A stretch of DNA of 64,000 bases from Anarhynchus alexandrinus. Lineage: Eukaryota; Chordata; Aves; Charadriiformes; Charadriidae. Of this stretch, positions 1-12,300 are shown piece after piece. A model generated the notes under the pieces. That model was not told the DNA's origin and did no database searches. It worked only from the letters and a program-made list of their open reading frames with translations. The stretch lies in contig VUYV01000214.1 in assembly GCA_008711295.1 (NCBI GenBank), positions 1,131,561 to 1,195,560 of the forward strand. The letters run 5' to 3'. Every line of letters begins with the position of its first letter. Position 1 is the stretch's first letter. The position numbers were made by a program, and so were the translations under genes.

Positions 1-195
1 TCTGTCCTCCCTAGGAAGAGCACAGAAGCTCTCTAACTCTGCCCTCCCTGGGGAAAGCTCAATAGTAAAAAAACAGTTATGTGAAAGAAGTGAGTGAAGG
101 GAAATCTGTTGTTCCTCCTGCTGCTGGTATCAGAGAAGAAAGCTATTTTTTCCAACAGTGAACATAAGATTTTAAAGACTTGTGTTCTTTAACAG

Positions 196-314
196 GGTGA
201 TCTCCTATTCTCAGGATCTCAGAGTCACCCAGCCAACAGAAATCTCAGCAGAGTTCCTCAGAGACAGGGCCAGTTTTTGCTCAACACCCTCAAAAGTTTC
301 AGAAATGCTTGCAG
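196..314 (+). CDS. MEI1: MEI1 exon (in-window exon 1)
   Basis: Acceptor TTCTTTAACAG, donor CAG|GTGAGG. Enters in phase 0 and leaves with two bases (AG), giving an Arg codon across the junction. Encodes 39 codons ending [12 protein letters not shown]. Confidence 0.8.
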
Positions 315-3300
315 GTGAGGACAAATCAGGAAGGTGGGCGGGTGGGTGGTGTGTGTGTCCACGTCTGTCTGTCCTTCTGTCCTGGTAAGTGAGTTCCTCT
401 ACCCAAGCCCACCAATGAAATATCACAGGTGAGTTCAATGCATGGCACTTGTCAGTGAAACAAAAGAAGGAGGGATATGTAGTGATAGTGAAAATTTTGT
501 GATACCTGTGTGTGTCTCCCAAGAAATTTGCCTGGGACCTGTCAGTTTATTTATTATGGCCTTTGAGGAGCTGCTTGAAAAGTAGCCCAAACTGGTGACA
601 ATGTAAGAATGGTTGTGTGAAACCATATTTCTGTGCCCTGGGGTGTGTGGTCTCACTGCTGGAGGGGATTAACCATGTAACAAATGTGTATCTGGTCCAG
701 ATGCTGGCCTTGGATTTGCTCATGTCTGTGACCTGTTACTGCAAGTGGGTTTAGAGGCACCAACTTTTCCTGTTTTCTGGATGATAGCTATCTTTCATCC
801 TTAGCCGTACAGCAAACAGTGGTGTATGAAAACGGATCTGTTTTTAGGGAAGTCTGGCAAACTTAGTTATTTTGCCTTCCATCACTTGTATTTGGTTTGG
901 CTGAGATAATTCAGTCAGAAGCAGGTGCCCCTGTCTGCACTGACCCAGTGTCTTGGGGTGGTGTTACAGGGCACTTGGGTTCTGTCATGGTTTTTACATC
1001 AGCTGAATGATCCCCTGGCTGATTTTCATGAGGTTTGTTGTATTGTGCTCCAGGCACTCTGTCCTGACTGAGAACCTTTAGTCTTGCCACACTAGGGCTT
1101 CCCACAGCAGATACTTTCTTCACAGCAGCTAAGTCTTCCTTTGCCACTTGTACTGTTCTGCAACATTGCTGACTATTAATAGCTTCACTTAAGAGGTAAC
1201 TCTGTCTGATTGCCAGATTCCTGTGTTTCCAACCCATCAAGTGTTTGTGGGGTCCTTAATGGTGAAAGTTGTGATGGAAATGTAGTATTTCCTGACTTTC
1301 TTTACAGAGTGAGGAGGATTCCTCTCTCCTCTGGTATCCGCTTTGTATTTGTAGGTTAGCAGTGGAATTCCAGAGTGACCCCATGGCCCAGGAGAATGCT
1401 TTTACTGCCCCCAACTCCAAGAGCAAGGACACTCTGAGCAACTTCTCTGAGTTCCTGTTGAGGATTTGTGACAGTCTCTGCATCCCCATGGTCATGGTAG
1501 GGTTTCTTTTGAACTTGGTCTATTCCTTGGGTACCTGGAAAGGTGCTTTCAAGCACCGAGCATGGGTTGCACAAGATTTTTTGGGGGGAAGAGAGCATAT
1601 AGAATAAACCAAGAACAGCTGTGATATTTGCCACCTCTCCAGACCCAAATGTGGCATTGTACAGTTCATGTGAAATGAGAGTGTACGGTCTCAGGGTGGA
1701 GAAATTCATAAAGATTCCATGTAGATGGCAGTGTCTTTCTTCAGACTGTGCAATCCCCATAGACTACCTGCCATGTTGTCTAATCCATGGCAGCTCTGGA
1801 TGTGGCAGAAAATTAAGGGTGCCTGAAATATTCTTTCCCCTTCTGCCACTTTTTCAAAACTTTCCCGTGTCCCAGAAAGTGGAGGTACTTTCATCTGCAA
1901 TTTTGTTTTCATGCTTCTTTCCAGAAGGTATTGAGGAGGCTGCCCAGTCGACACAGCAAGGACAGTACTAAGCATTGTGCCTCAGTACGGCCAGGGACAC
2001 GGTTTAAAAAGCAACAGTGGAGAATCGCATGTGCTTTAGTGCTCCATACAGACCTGTCACTAAGACAGTTTGAGCAGAATTGTCAAAACAATGGGACTCT
2101 GGTTGTGGTTCTCAATGTTGAGTAAATTTTGCTTGTGCTTTGCAGCAGGTTCAGGTGTATGGATTTTTGCAGTTGTTGGGAGATTGGAGATGTTTTGTTT
2201 TGTATTTTTTTAACCAGTCTCTTGGTAGGCAGCTGCAGTGGCATTGCTGTTCTCCTCCCTGAAGGGAGGGTGCAGTGTATGTCCAGTTTGGCAAAGCTGG
2301 AGTCAGCGTGCTGTTTCTTGCTCATTGAACTTGGGTAAAAATTAATGAACTGTGAGAAAATTGCCCAGTGACCTTCTACAAGAGTGAGTTGAGTCATTCT
2401 GTTCTAAACAGTTTAGGGCTGGACTCTGTAGAGACCTTAAATGCCTGTGTTTGCCACTACTGAATAAAGTGCTGAAACACAGGTGTTAAGTGTTACTGAA
2501 GTCAGCTGCACTTAAGCTTATGTCCTATATTGTATGCCATGCTGGAGAATTAGCCATCTGACCTGTAAGAGCAATTATGTCCAGTGCAATATGGGCAGTA
2601 ATGTCAGTTGCTGTGCATTAAGGCCTAACTGGTTGCCAGCTGGCATCAGGAAGAAGTTTCTTGCTTGATGTAACGTCTTGCAGAGTTAGTAGCACAGCTC
2701 ATAACGTTGGCAGAGTGGAGTGTTTGTTGCTTTCAAAGTGCTCTGTAAGCCTGTGTACTTGCTGCCAGGCATTTTGGTAGAACTGTTCCTCCATTTGCTT
2801 GGATTTAGAAATCTAACTTTCTGGGTGGGCAGGAGGCTGGAAGAAAGCTGCTGCTTTCAGTGTTTATTGTGTATCACGCACCTGATCTTTTATTCTTTCC
2901 ACAGAGCTACCTGGAAAGGGCTGTCAGCCCATCAGTGATGGAGGTTTTCATCTCAACGCTTAATACCCTCTTCACAGTGGTGCCAAACATGCGGAATAAG
3001 TTCTCCAAAAAGCTGGGTATGGGGGTAGTGTGGGATCATGTTCTCTGTGCTCTTAACTTAACTGATGGAACTTGCTGCTACTGCATATTACTGAGGCAAT
3101 GAGCTTAACAAGACTTTATGTGGATGATTATATTACATGTTTATATGAGTAAGAATAGCGTGTGCAGTCGTGTTCAGCAGCATGAAAAAGTTATTTGGTC
3201 TAGCAACGGTGATGGGACAGATTTTATATTAGATAAGTAAGTTGTGTCAGCTTTACTCTTTCCTCTGGAATATTCAGAATTGGCTGTTCCTGTAGACAGG

Positions 3301-6300
3301 GATTATGCTGAAATTATTGGTGGGATTTTACTATGTAGAAATCCTATTTACTCTGTGTATTCCTTACTCTTTGCACAGCAGAGAGGTGATGTATGGAATT
3401 CCTCTATCCTAAACATGTGAAGCTGGCAAATCTTCCCTTCTCTTCCTGAGAAGACAAATAAGTCTCCCCTCCAAACCAAAACTCGGAGTAGTTTGCTTTG
3501 GGAGAGAAGGCCTAGCAAATGTATTCTTACTGAGATGGCCTGTCCTGTTCACCAGGCTTGTGTGGAGATGTGTGGAGATGATCATGGGACCTGCCTACTC
3601 TTTTCCCTTATCGTACATGTTCTGTGCTCCTTTGACATTTCTGTCTTGTTTTCTGTCTAGCATCTTCCTCCTTCATCCGACTGACACTGGAGCTGAAAGC
3701 CAGGTTTTGCTCTGTACAAAGGTATTGTGATGTGTGTATTGTGAGTGAAAAAAATTGCAGATGAGAAAGCAGATCATGCCTTGTCTAATGCATCTGATTA
3801 AGCAAGATGGGAGGCCAAAAGACTCAAGAGTGGTTGTATCTTATTGCAAAATGTAAATGGTAACTGACAGTGGAAAAGCTGGATGTGGGAGAAAGGAGAA
3901 GCAGTCGGGTAGGGGGCAGGTGGATTTACACAGCATTGTGAGAATTCTATGCTCTGTCGTGAGCTGCGCAGAGATAAAGCAGCCTGACTTTGGAGTAGTC
4001 AAATCAGGGGGTGTTTTGAAAAGAAGTAACAGTAGCGTCAGTTCCATCTGAGCTCTGTCTTCCTGGGCACATATTACCTCTATCTTTGTTCCTCATGGTG
4101 TGGTAATGTATAAGAAATGGGAGGGAGGAGGAAGACTTCAACAGCAGACGTTGCAAAGAGTCTTCTATAGCAGAGGCTAGGATTTCTAGCTTGAGGAGCA
4201 CTTGGGGAGACTCTCTGTGGATCTGTAGAGATGTTTTACCTCCTCTTTCCCATGACTGCATCTCATTAAAAGAGTAAACAAAATGCACAGCACCCCTAGT
4301 CCAGGTTACTGCTGTGGAAGTTAGAGTGGGGATGTTTGTGCCTGTGAACAGTGTGTGGGGAGAGTGATCGAGGCCTCTGAATACAGTAGTGTGGGGCACT
4401 AAGGATGGTGTGTTACAGTGCAAAGATATTTGGTTATGTCCTATTCTGCAAGGAAATCAATTGGAGAGAGGGAGAAATACCTGGAAATAGAGCTGTTCTC
4501 ACCCTTTTAGTTAACATTTTGGCATTCTTAATTGTTCATCCCTGGAAACATCATTGCTCCAAAATCTCCTTACTGGTGTTAGCCAGTTGAATCAGGTATT
4601 GGGAGCTGCCCTCATACACCTTCCATTCTGTGCAGTGTTATGTGAATACAGGGTGTGATGATTGTAAGAGTACCCCACTGTATTCCTATTGTCCCAAGGT
4701 ATGTGAACACCTTCACTGTCATCATCGCTAGTGCGACTGCCACATCTGTGAGGTGACTGTCCTCTGGGAGCTCCTCATTTTCCTGGAAGCCGAGGTTGGC
4801 TCCTGGAGTCCTACTGTGATGGGGCAGGTGCTTTCATGTGATCATTCAGTAAACAGAAGTTCTGGCAGACAGCATGTAATATTAGAAGTATGAAAAAGGT
4901 ATTTCTAGCCTTCTTCACTGTATCTTTCTGCTCTTCCTCACAGTAATCCTGCCTTGAATCAGGCCTGTTCCAGCTTCCTCTGCAGCTTGTGCCTGAGCCT
5001 TTACTCTGCCACAGAGAAGGAGAGAACTTCTTCTCAGGAAGGCAAGTTTGGGGAAAGAGACAAATTACTTTATATAGTTTGAGGCCCCGCCACCGTCTAT
5101 TTAGGCAATAGGTGCAAAAATAATTAAAAAAAAGAAAAAGACATAGGAGGAAGGAAGGGAGGACACACATAAGCTCTATTTAGAGATTTTTTTTCCCCAG
5201 CTTTTTTTTTTTAAGCTCGTCCAGCAAGGAGATAACACTCAGAGAATGCCTTTTGAAGAGTTTGGAACTCTACCTGAAATAATGTGTTTCATCTGCCTAT
5301 GGTTTTGTCTACATGGTGGCACAACTGTGCATGGCTTAACTGAAACAATACTGCCTGCCACATATTCACATATATCTGCAGATTAAGGTCATTTTTCCCT
5401 CTGGCATACTCTATAAAGCTTTCCTGTCTATACTGTAACTTTCCATAATAGGTAAGTCCCAAATAAATGAGATGAAAGTTTCCACATCACAAAAGCCACT
5501 TTTCCCACTGGCAGTGGTTGGTCTCCATACAGGCAGCATCAGCAAAAAGCTGGGAACCTCAAACAGAAGTGTGTTTTCATCCTCAAAGCCAGCTCCATTA
5601 AATCAGGTCTGACACCTCTATTTATGCCAAATCATAGAGGTGCGCTTGCTGTATGCAAACTGTGGGGTAGTAGGTTGGCTTTGATATTTCTTACATCAGG
5701 AACTTCCCTAATTTGATGTGCTTGAGTTAGGGCAGGCAGATGCTTCCATCCCCATGTTCCACTCTGCTTTGTCATAGACATTCCTCATCATTGCCTGCCT
5801 GCTCACATTAGTTTTATTTCCAGAGCAAGAGGTGTCTGAGCTCCTGCAAAAGGGTCTGCCTCAATTAAACTACACCGTTGCTGAAAGCCTTCTCCTCCTG
5901 GCTGAAACCCCTGAGCCTTTCTCTTTGGATCAGTCTCTTTGCAGCCACCAACACTGCTTCATACTACTCTTGTACTTTGCCTATACCCTTGGGGACAGGT
6001 GAGCCAAGAGTATACATGGCAAGTGGTTTTGTGGCCATTACATACCATGTATTTGTAGGTAAGGCATGCCTAATGTTACTGTTTCCACTCCAATCTCCTT
6101 GAATGCAGGTTTGTCCCAGAAGCAGAATTATTTTTAGCTGTAAGAAATTTCCTCCTATCAGCACAGGACCATGGAGACTGTCCCCCTCCGTACATACTCA
6201 GAGCTGCTCTTTATCTCCTTGCTGTCAGTCAGGACAAAGAGAAAACCCTGGACTCGGTAAAAGATTTCATGCCTACCTCTTGGACCCTTTTTGTCGAAAC

Positions 6301-9300
6301 TAAGGTTTCTCCCCACTCACATCAACCCTCTTGCAGAAAGTATTTTGACATAGGTGGTGAGCAGTGAATGAGTGAAGAGTGTGCAGTGCATCTACACTTT
6401 GGAAAGTTAACTGTGAAAAGCCACTAGGGAGTATAGATTTGACTGAATAAACTTATGTATGTGTGGGAAGTGTAAATGCGTTGGATAGGCTGTGAATTCA
6501 CATACAGAATATAATAAATTTTATAGCTTCAGTCTCCTGAACACATCTACAGCCTCTGCAGCAGGCTTTCTAGTGTTCCCATATGGCTCTTTGCTGCTGC
6601 TGCACAGCTTTGAGCACTGTATAAAGCCTACAAGTTTCATAGCCTTTGTGATGCAAATGGGCTTTACAAAATGATGTTTAACTGATATATTTGATTGTCT
6701 ACTTAAAAGGCAGTGTGACTGTTTCTCACAGTAAAGTCTCATCACTTCAGCTTTTTGATATTCAGTATCTAGTGATTATTTTGTTCTCTCTCCCCCTCCC
6801 CTTTTCCCTCCCACACGCTTACCAGAGGTCGTTGTGTACCATAAAGAGGATCCTGAGTAATGTTCCAGATCTGAGCTTTGTCTACGTCCATTGTCCTCTC
6901 CTGCTGAAATTCTTCCTGCACTACCCTGAACTTACGGGGAGATTTGGACACCAAGTCCTCCAACTCTGGTTTTCCTGGGGAGACTGCAAGCAAACTGAGA
7001 CTGAAGAAGCTGGTTTTGGCGTGTCTCATCAGCTGAACAGTGCTAACCCATTACTTCCCATTCTGAAGAGCAATTCCAGCATTTTACTTATTTTACTGGT
7101 ATGTGACTTTCACAAGGACAGGCTGCTATCCTGGCCCTGATTTAGGGGACTTTTGGGTTCTTAAAGTTCTTAGTGCTGTTATGAGGACAAGGATTCTGCT
7201 AGAAGGGCCCATGTGTATATACGCAGACTTCTGCCTCCCAGGGAAGCCTGGTATGGAAAATGGGACTGTGTATGTGTGTTAGCTCTTTCTCTGTCATCCA
7301 TCTACTGTGATAGAAAGGGATCTTTTGAGAGTTGGCTAGGGAGGGATCTGAAGGGTGCTGCTGATGTATGCCGTGAAAAACCCCATTCCTTTCTCTATTC
7401 AGATACACAGCTGGGTACTCCAGCTTCTTCTGTGGCAGCCTTTCAAGAAGCTGTTTTGATAATTTGGGAGCAATGGTTTACTACTGATAGATGAGAAGGG
7501 TATGAGGAGCAAAGAACTTCAGAAAAGTAGCATGCAGAGAACAGGTTTTGAGGGCACGGCTTTCTGTTTGCTTGGGGTTTTAATTTTGTTTGCTTTTAAC
7601 TGGAGAGTCTTGTCAGAGATTTTTGCAGTACTCTTGAGTTTTCAGGACTGCAAATAGCACATTTTATTGCTCTTAAAAGATAAAATAAAAATCTTGGGAC
7701 GGGGAAAATTAATCCGTGCAGGTCAGAAAGGGGCCTTGAAGTAGCAGGACTAGTGTGTTTGCCTTTAGCTGGCATAATGAGCTCTGTTAACCTATGTGAT
7801 CGTGACAGAATCCAGATCCTGATGGATGCTCAGAGGCGTTCTCTCACTTCCACCTCTCCCAGCTGCCCTGTCACCCCTCCCCATCAGTGGTCATTTGTCC
7901 CATGACTGTTCAGCCAGTCACGCAGTAAATGCTTGCTAACATTTCCACACAAGAACATGAGATTGGCCTGTAAGGGCAAGCTGTGGTTTCTTCTCCAGCC
8001 TGTTAGAGAAACTCAAATGATGTATCATTGAGAACAGAAACCCATATCAGCAGACAGTGAAGAAGCAAGGTTTGATTCTGAGTGGGCACCCATAAGGTAT
8101 TGCAGACTGGCATGTATTTGATCTGCTCTAAGACGCTATGTAGTAAATTTTAATATTCCAGGTTACTGAAATGACTGACACGAGGGCTCTTGCATAGGGC
8201 AGTTCTTTCGCAGTTAGGGTGACATTGCAGAGTAGGTAGCAACATCCAGGCATTCGATACCATTGCAGAGCATTAGTAAAAGTGATCAATGAGATGACAT
8301 ATCAGTACAAATCAAGGAGAAGTGTGCCATGAGACTTGCCTACGCTGTTACCTTTGGCAGTAGTTCTGGAACCTATCGTTCCATAAACTAAAGCAGATGT
8401 ATACATCACAGGTCTATCAATAAGCAAAAGAGAAACAGTAGCTCCTTCCCTGAATGATACAGCATTCCTGCTTTCCCTTTTCCATCTTGCCATGTGCTCT
8501 TGCAGAAATAAATTAATTTAGCTCTGTCATGGTCTTTAAAGTGAGTTGTAATAAATCACAGGCTTTGACAATTCACCTTTCAGCTGGGGAAGAGCATAAT
8601 CAATCTGAATATAGATGGACTAATAAAACAGTGCAATATCCTGGGATAAATATACTGTCAGATGTAAACAAAAGTTATGAGGTGAATAACTTCAGCCTGA
8701 GAATGGACTGGTAAAATGGAATGGCCTCTGCATGGTACAGTGAAACAAAAATGAATGTCCTTCCAAGGATAATTTATTTGCTTATCTACTTTTAATAATT
8801 GTCTGGATTAGATAGAACAGATGGTTAGTGGCTTCATCTGAGACCTTGAGCTCCTGAGTAGGGAGGAAGATGTTAACACAGTGATGCATTTACCAGGACC
8901 AGGAATGCCGTGGCCTGTGGTTTGTGCCATTTTGTGCTGTGTGTGTTCATCTGGGGGTGAATGTGGTCGTGATCACACATTGTCCCACTTGTCTTCTCCG
9001 TGTTCCAGATCTGAGCTGCTCTCTCAGAGAATGGAGATAGGCTGACTGACATTAGATTACATTCTTGAATGTCATATGGAGTAGATCTATGTCAGTAGAG
9101 CTGATTGTACAGACAGCTCCCTGCCCCTTATTCCTGAAGGTCCTAGATATGGGCAGGAACCAGGCTCAGAACTAGAGGTTTTTCTGGCATGGGCAGCCTG
9201 TTCTTACCTTAACTGCTTTCCTTGGCTATGGGGTCCCACAGCTATTTCTTCTCCATCATCCCGGTCTGCATGACTACTGTGTGATAGGGGAAGGCAGCTG

Positions 9301-12300
9301 GAAAAGGCAGTGGGCTGTCCTGGCAGGCTGTAGGCTTGGTTGGTGAGACCAGTTTTCTGTTTACCTCTTTCAGCTGTACCATTTGCAATGCAGTAGCCAG
9401 GACTACTTGGGGAGGAGAGGAGAGGTAGTTCTGACATAATACATGTTGAGATGATCATATTATTTCAGCACTATCAGGCGTTTTCTGCCTGATCTTTGTG
9501 GAACTGCATCTGTACATGCTGTGCAGGTGAATTTAACGTTAAACACCTTAACAACAAAAGTATGCCTGAGTTAAGGCTACTGGCTGTGGGATTCAGCTCA
9601 GAGACTCCAGACAGAGCTCTGTAGTCAAGAAGCAGGCTTGTGGGCTGAGTGCTGTGTACATGACTCTTCCATTTTCCATGACTGAGTGATTGCTTGTCTG
9701 GTTTATGTACATTTCATGCAGTTTAGCTGTTATGTTGCTGCAGATACAAGGCTGCCAGCCTTTTGAAAATGAGTAACTATGGACTGACTCATAAGCTTGA
9801 TTTTAGGTAATCATCTTTAATATGCAACCTGATTTTTCAAAACAACAAGGAGACCAGAAGTGCCAGAGGCTGTGTGTTCTTGGAAATAGCACCCTGGCTT
9901 TACGATCTCACTTGTCTAAACCTTTGACCATATATGTATGTTACCCCTACACTTGTGTGCTGAATGGGAGTTACACAGCATCCTTTAAACGGGATATTAC
10001 TTAGAGGTGCCTATCAGACAAGATTTCATCTGCTTTATTCAGTTCTCTGTTTAATCAGGACATACTTAATCTGAATGGTACTTTATTAGGCTGTTTCCCA
10101 AGGCACCAGATTAGCATAATGGTATTAAATAGCAGTGACTTCTGCCTGAAGTGTGTGCTTCTTCGCTTGCAGGACCTGGTCTGCTCAAGCTCTGTGGAGG
10201 TGGCTTGGAAGGTGTTGATGACTCTAAGGACCTTCCTGGAAAGAAATGAGGATGTCCTTGTCTGTGACCTCCTCCGGAGTCAGTTCCTACAGATTCTGCA
10301 GCAGCTGCTGGTAGAGAGCAGCTCAGCCTCTTTACAAGGTGACTCCCCTCTGTGACGTGGTCTTGCTGTAAGATCAACTAGCAGGGTAGATGGCTGAAGG
10401 GATTCAGTCTGGGATAAAGTGTTTTTGAACTGCTGATGTAGCTTCAGTACTTACCAGCATGAGGAAATTTATGGACAGAATTGTGCTGATTTAGTTTCCT
10501 TCTCCAGTGATTCTTGTTTTGAAGTTAGGGAGTCTGTTTCTGATTTAGGTTGCTCTGGCTTCAAACTGTGATTGTTAAACAAAGGCAAGGTTTTCTTAAA
10601 CTGTTGTAAGTGTTCAAGTGGAGACCTGTGCTGGTAAATCTACCAGCCTGAACAGGGGCTAAACTGGTGACTGAAAGACACCCTCCTTTTTGCCTCTTTT
10701 CTGTGCAAAACAGCTTGGTGTGCCTGAGTACCCTCGGTTCCCAGGGCACAGGGACTGGGAGCAGAGATTGTTTGAATCATTCATGGTATTGATCTCCAAA
10801 CAGGAACTGTGGTATCACCAGATCTCATAATTCTATTAAATCTCTCAAAGATTTAGCAGGGTTGTGACTGGAGGAAATCCCTCTGTTTTCCTTACTAGCT
10901 CTGGCTGCAGAGTTGGAACTGTTGTCCCGTCATGAACGGTGCTGTGCAAAGCAGTCCTTGAGCTTGAACTGAAAAAGGGAGCAGTGCTAGGATGTCCTTG
11001 GGTCCCCTGGGATAGGGGCCCAGCACAGCTTTTGGTTCTTCCTGAGGGGGACGCTGACACTTGTAACAGCCCTGCTCTGTTTGGGGTGTTTTGTTGTGTA
11101 ACAGTTGGGATGGAAGCAACAAGAGGGAAAGTGTTTTTGGCTTACCTCCAGCAAAGTCAGTAGACTGGAGAAGAGGGTGGCTGAAAGCAGGAGCGTGGTA
11201 GGGCATGAGGCTACAAGATTATAGTTAGAGAAGGCAATGTTGGCATCTGCCAGATCTGATCTTGTTTGGAATTGTGTACATTTGGAGTTGTGGTGTCCCT
11301 CTGTCACTGCTCTAGGGGTGCCAGGGGCTGTGGGGAGGTCGATTGTTTCCTGTTGTGGCAGTCAGACCTATTCCTCCAAACTGCTAGTGATGGACACCGG
11401 GCTAGAGTGGCTTTTGCAAGATTAGAGCCCTCCTGCTGTGTCTAATATCCCCAGCTCCTCTTCATACTGCATCTTGAACTCGTTAGCTGAGTTACTGGCA
11501 GCCCCATCCAGAAAGTCAAACACCAGATGTACTCTGGAGACATGACTTCCTTGTCTCCCAGCACACAGGCAGCTCTCTGTGAGGTCTGGGGCAGGTAAGT
11601 CCAGGGGATCTGCATTCCTGTTCAAACAGTAGGCTGCTCTTAGACAACAAGAAGGCCTAACAGTGGGAGTCCATCAAGAATATGTTCACATTAAAGACAC
11701 CCGTTAATGTTTCCTCCTCAAAACTGAAAACTCCTGAGCCTTTGTGAAGACATTTTCTGGAGGTGATAGTTGCTTGCTGTAGGTATGGCTATATCCAATG
11801 CAAAGCGCTGTTTACAGTGCTGCAGAACAGTGAATATACTAGGGAGGGGGTTGTCCTGGGGAGTTGGTGGTCTGACCAGCTCCATTCTCCTCACATACAG
11901 ACCTGCTGTGTGGGGCACTCGCCTCTACTGTCTCTGCTCTGCCTTGTGGGGCAGGATGGACAGCGTTTTCTGGCCTCACAAGATGCTGGAGAACAAATGC
12001 TGCGCTGCTGAGAGCTCTGAGGCGCTGGGCTGCTGTCAAAGCACAGGTTACCAGTGGTGGTCAAGTAGATGGGAAGAGGGTAGTCTCCAAAGGGCTGGTG
12101 ACTTCTAGCTTATTAAAGGTGTCAATTTGAGTGTGCGGTGACCATGCCCCTTACATGGTTCACTAAGTGTGTAAAAGACCCTAGCCTCCTTTTTCCTCCT
12201 CTTTTCCAGCTGTTCCTAGAGTGATGTTGGCAGGATCCAGTGTGTAACTCAGGCCAACCCACAGTGGCAGAAAGGGGGCCTGATCCAGAGGGGACTGTAG

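Larger units (their letters stand above)
3017..6827 (+). other. MEI1 introns between exons 3 and 7
   Basis: Introns 3017-3660, 3722-4943, 5042-5823 (GC-AG) and 5999-6827. No other recognisable element was found. Confidence 0.55.

Noticed and set aside
7401..7458. Possible extra MEI1 exon after CTATTCAG ([18 protein letters not shown])
   Set aside because: It ends in TGA without a donor site, and exons 7098 and 10173 already join in phase.
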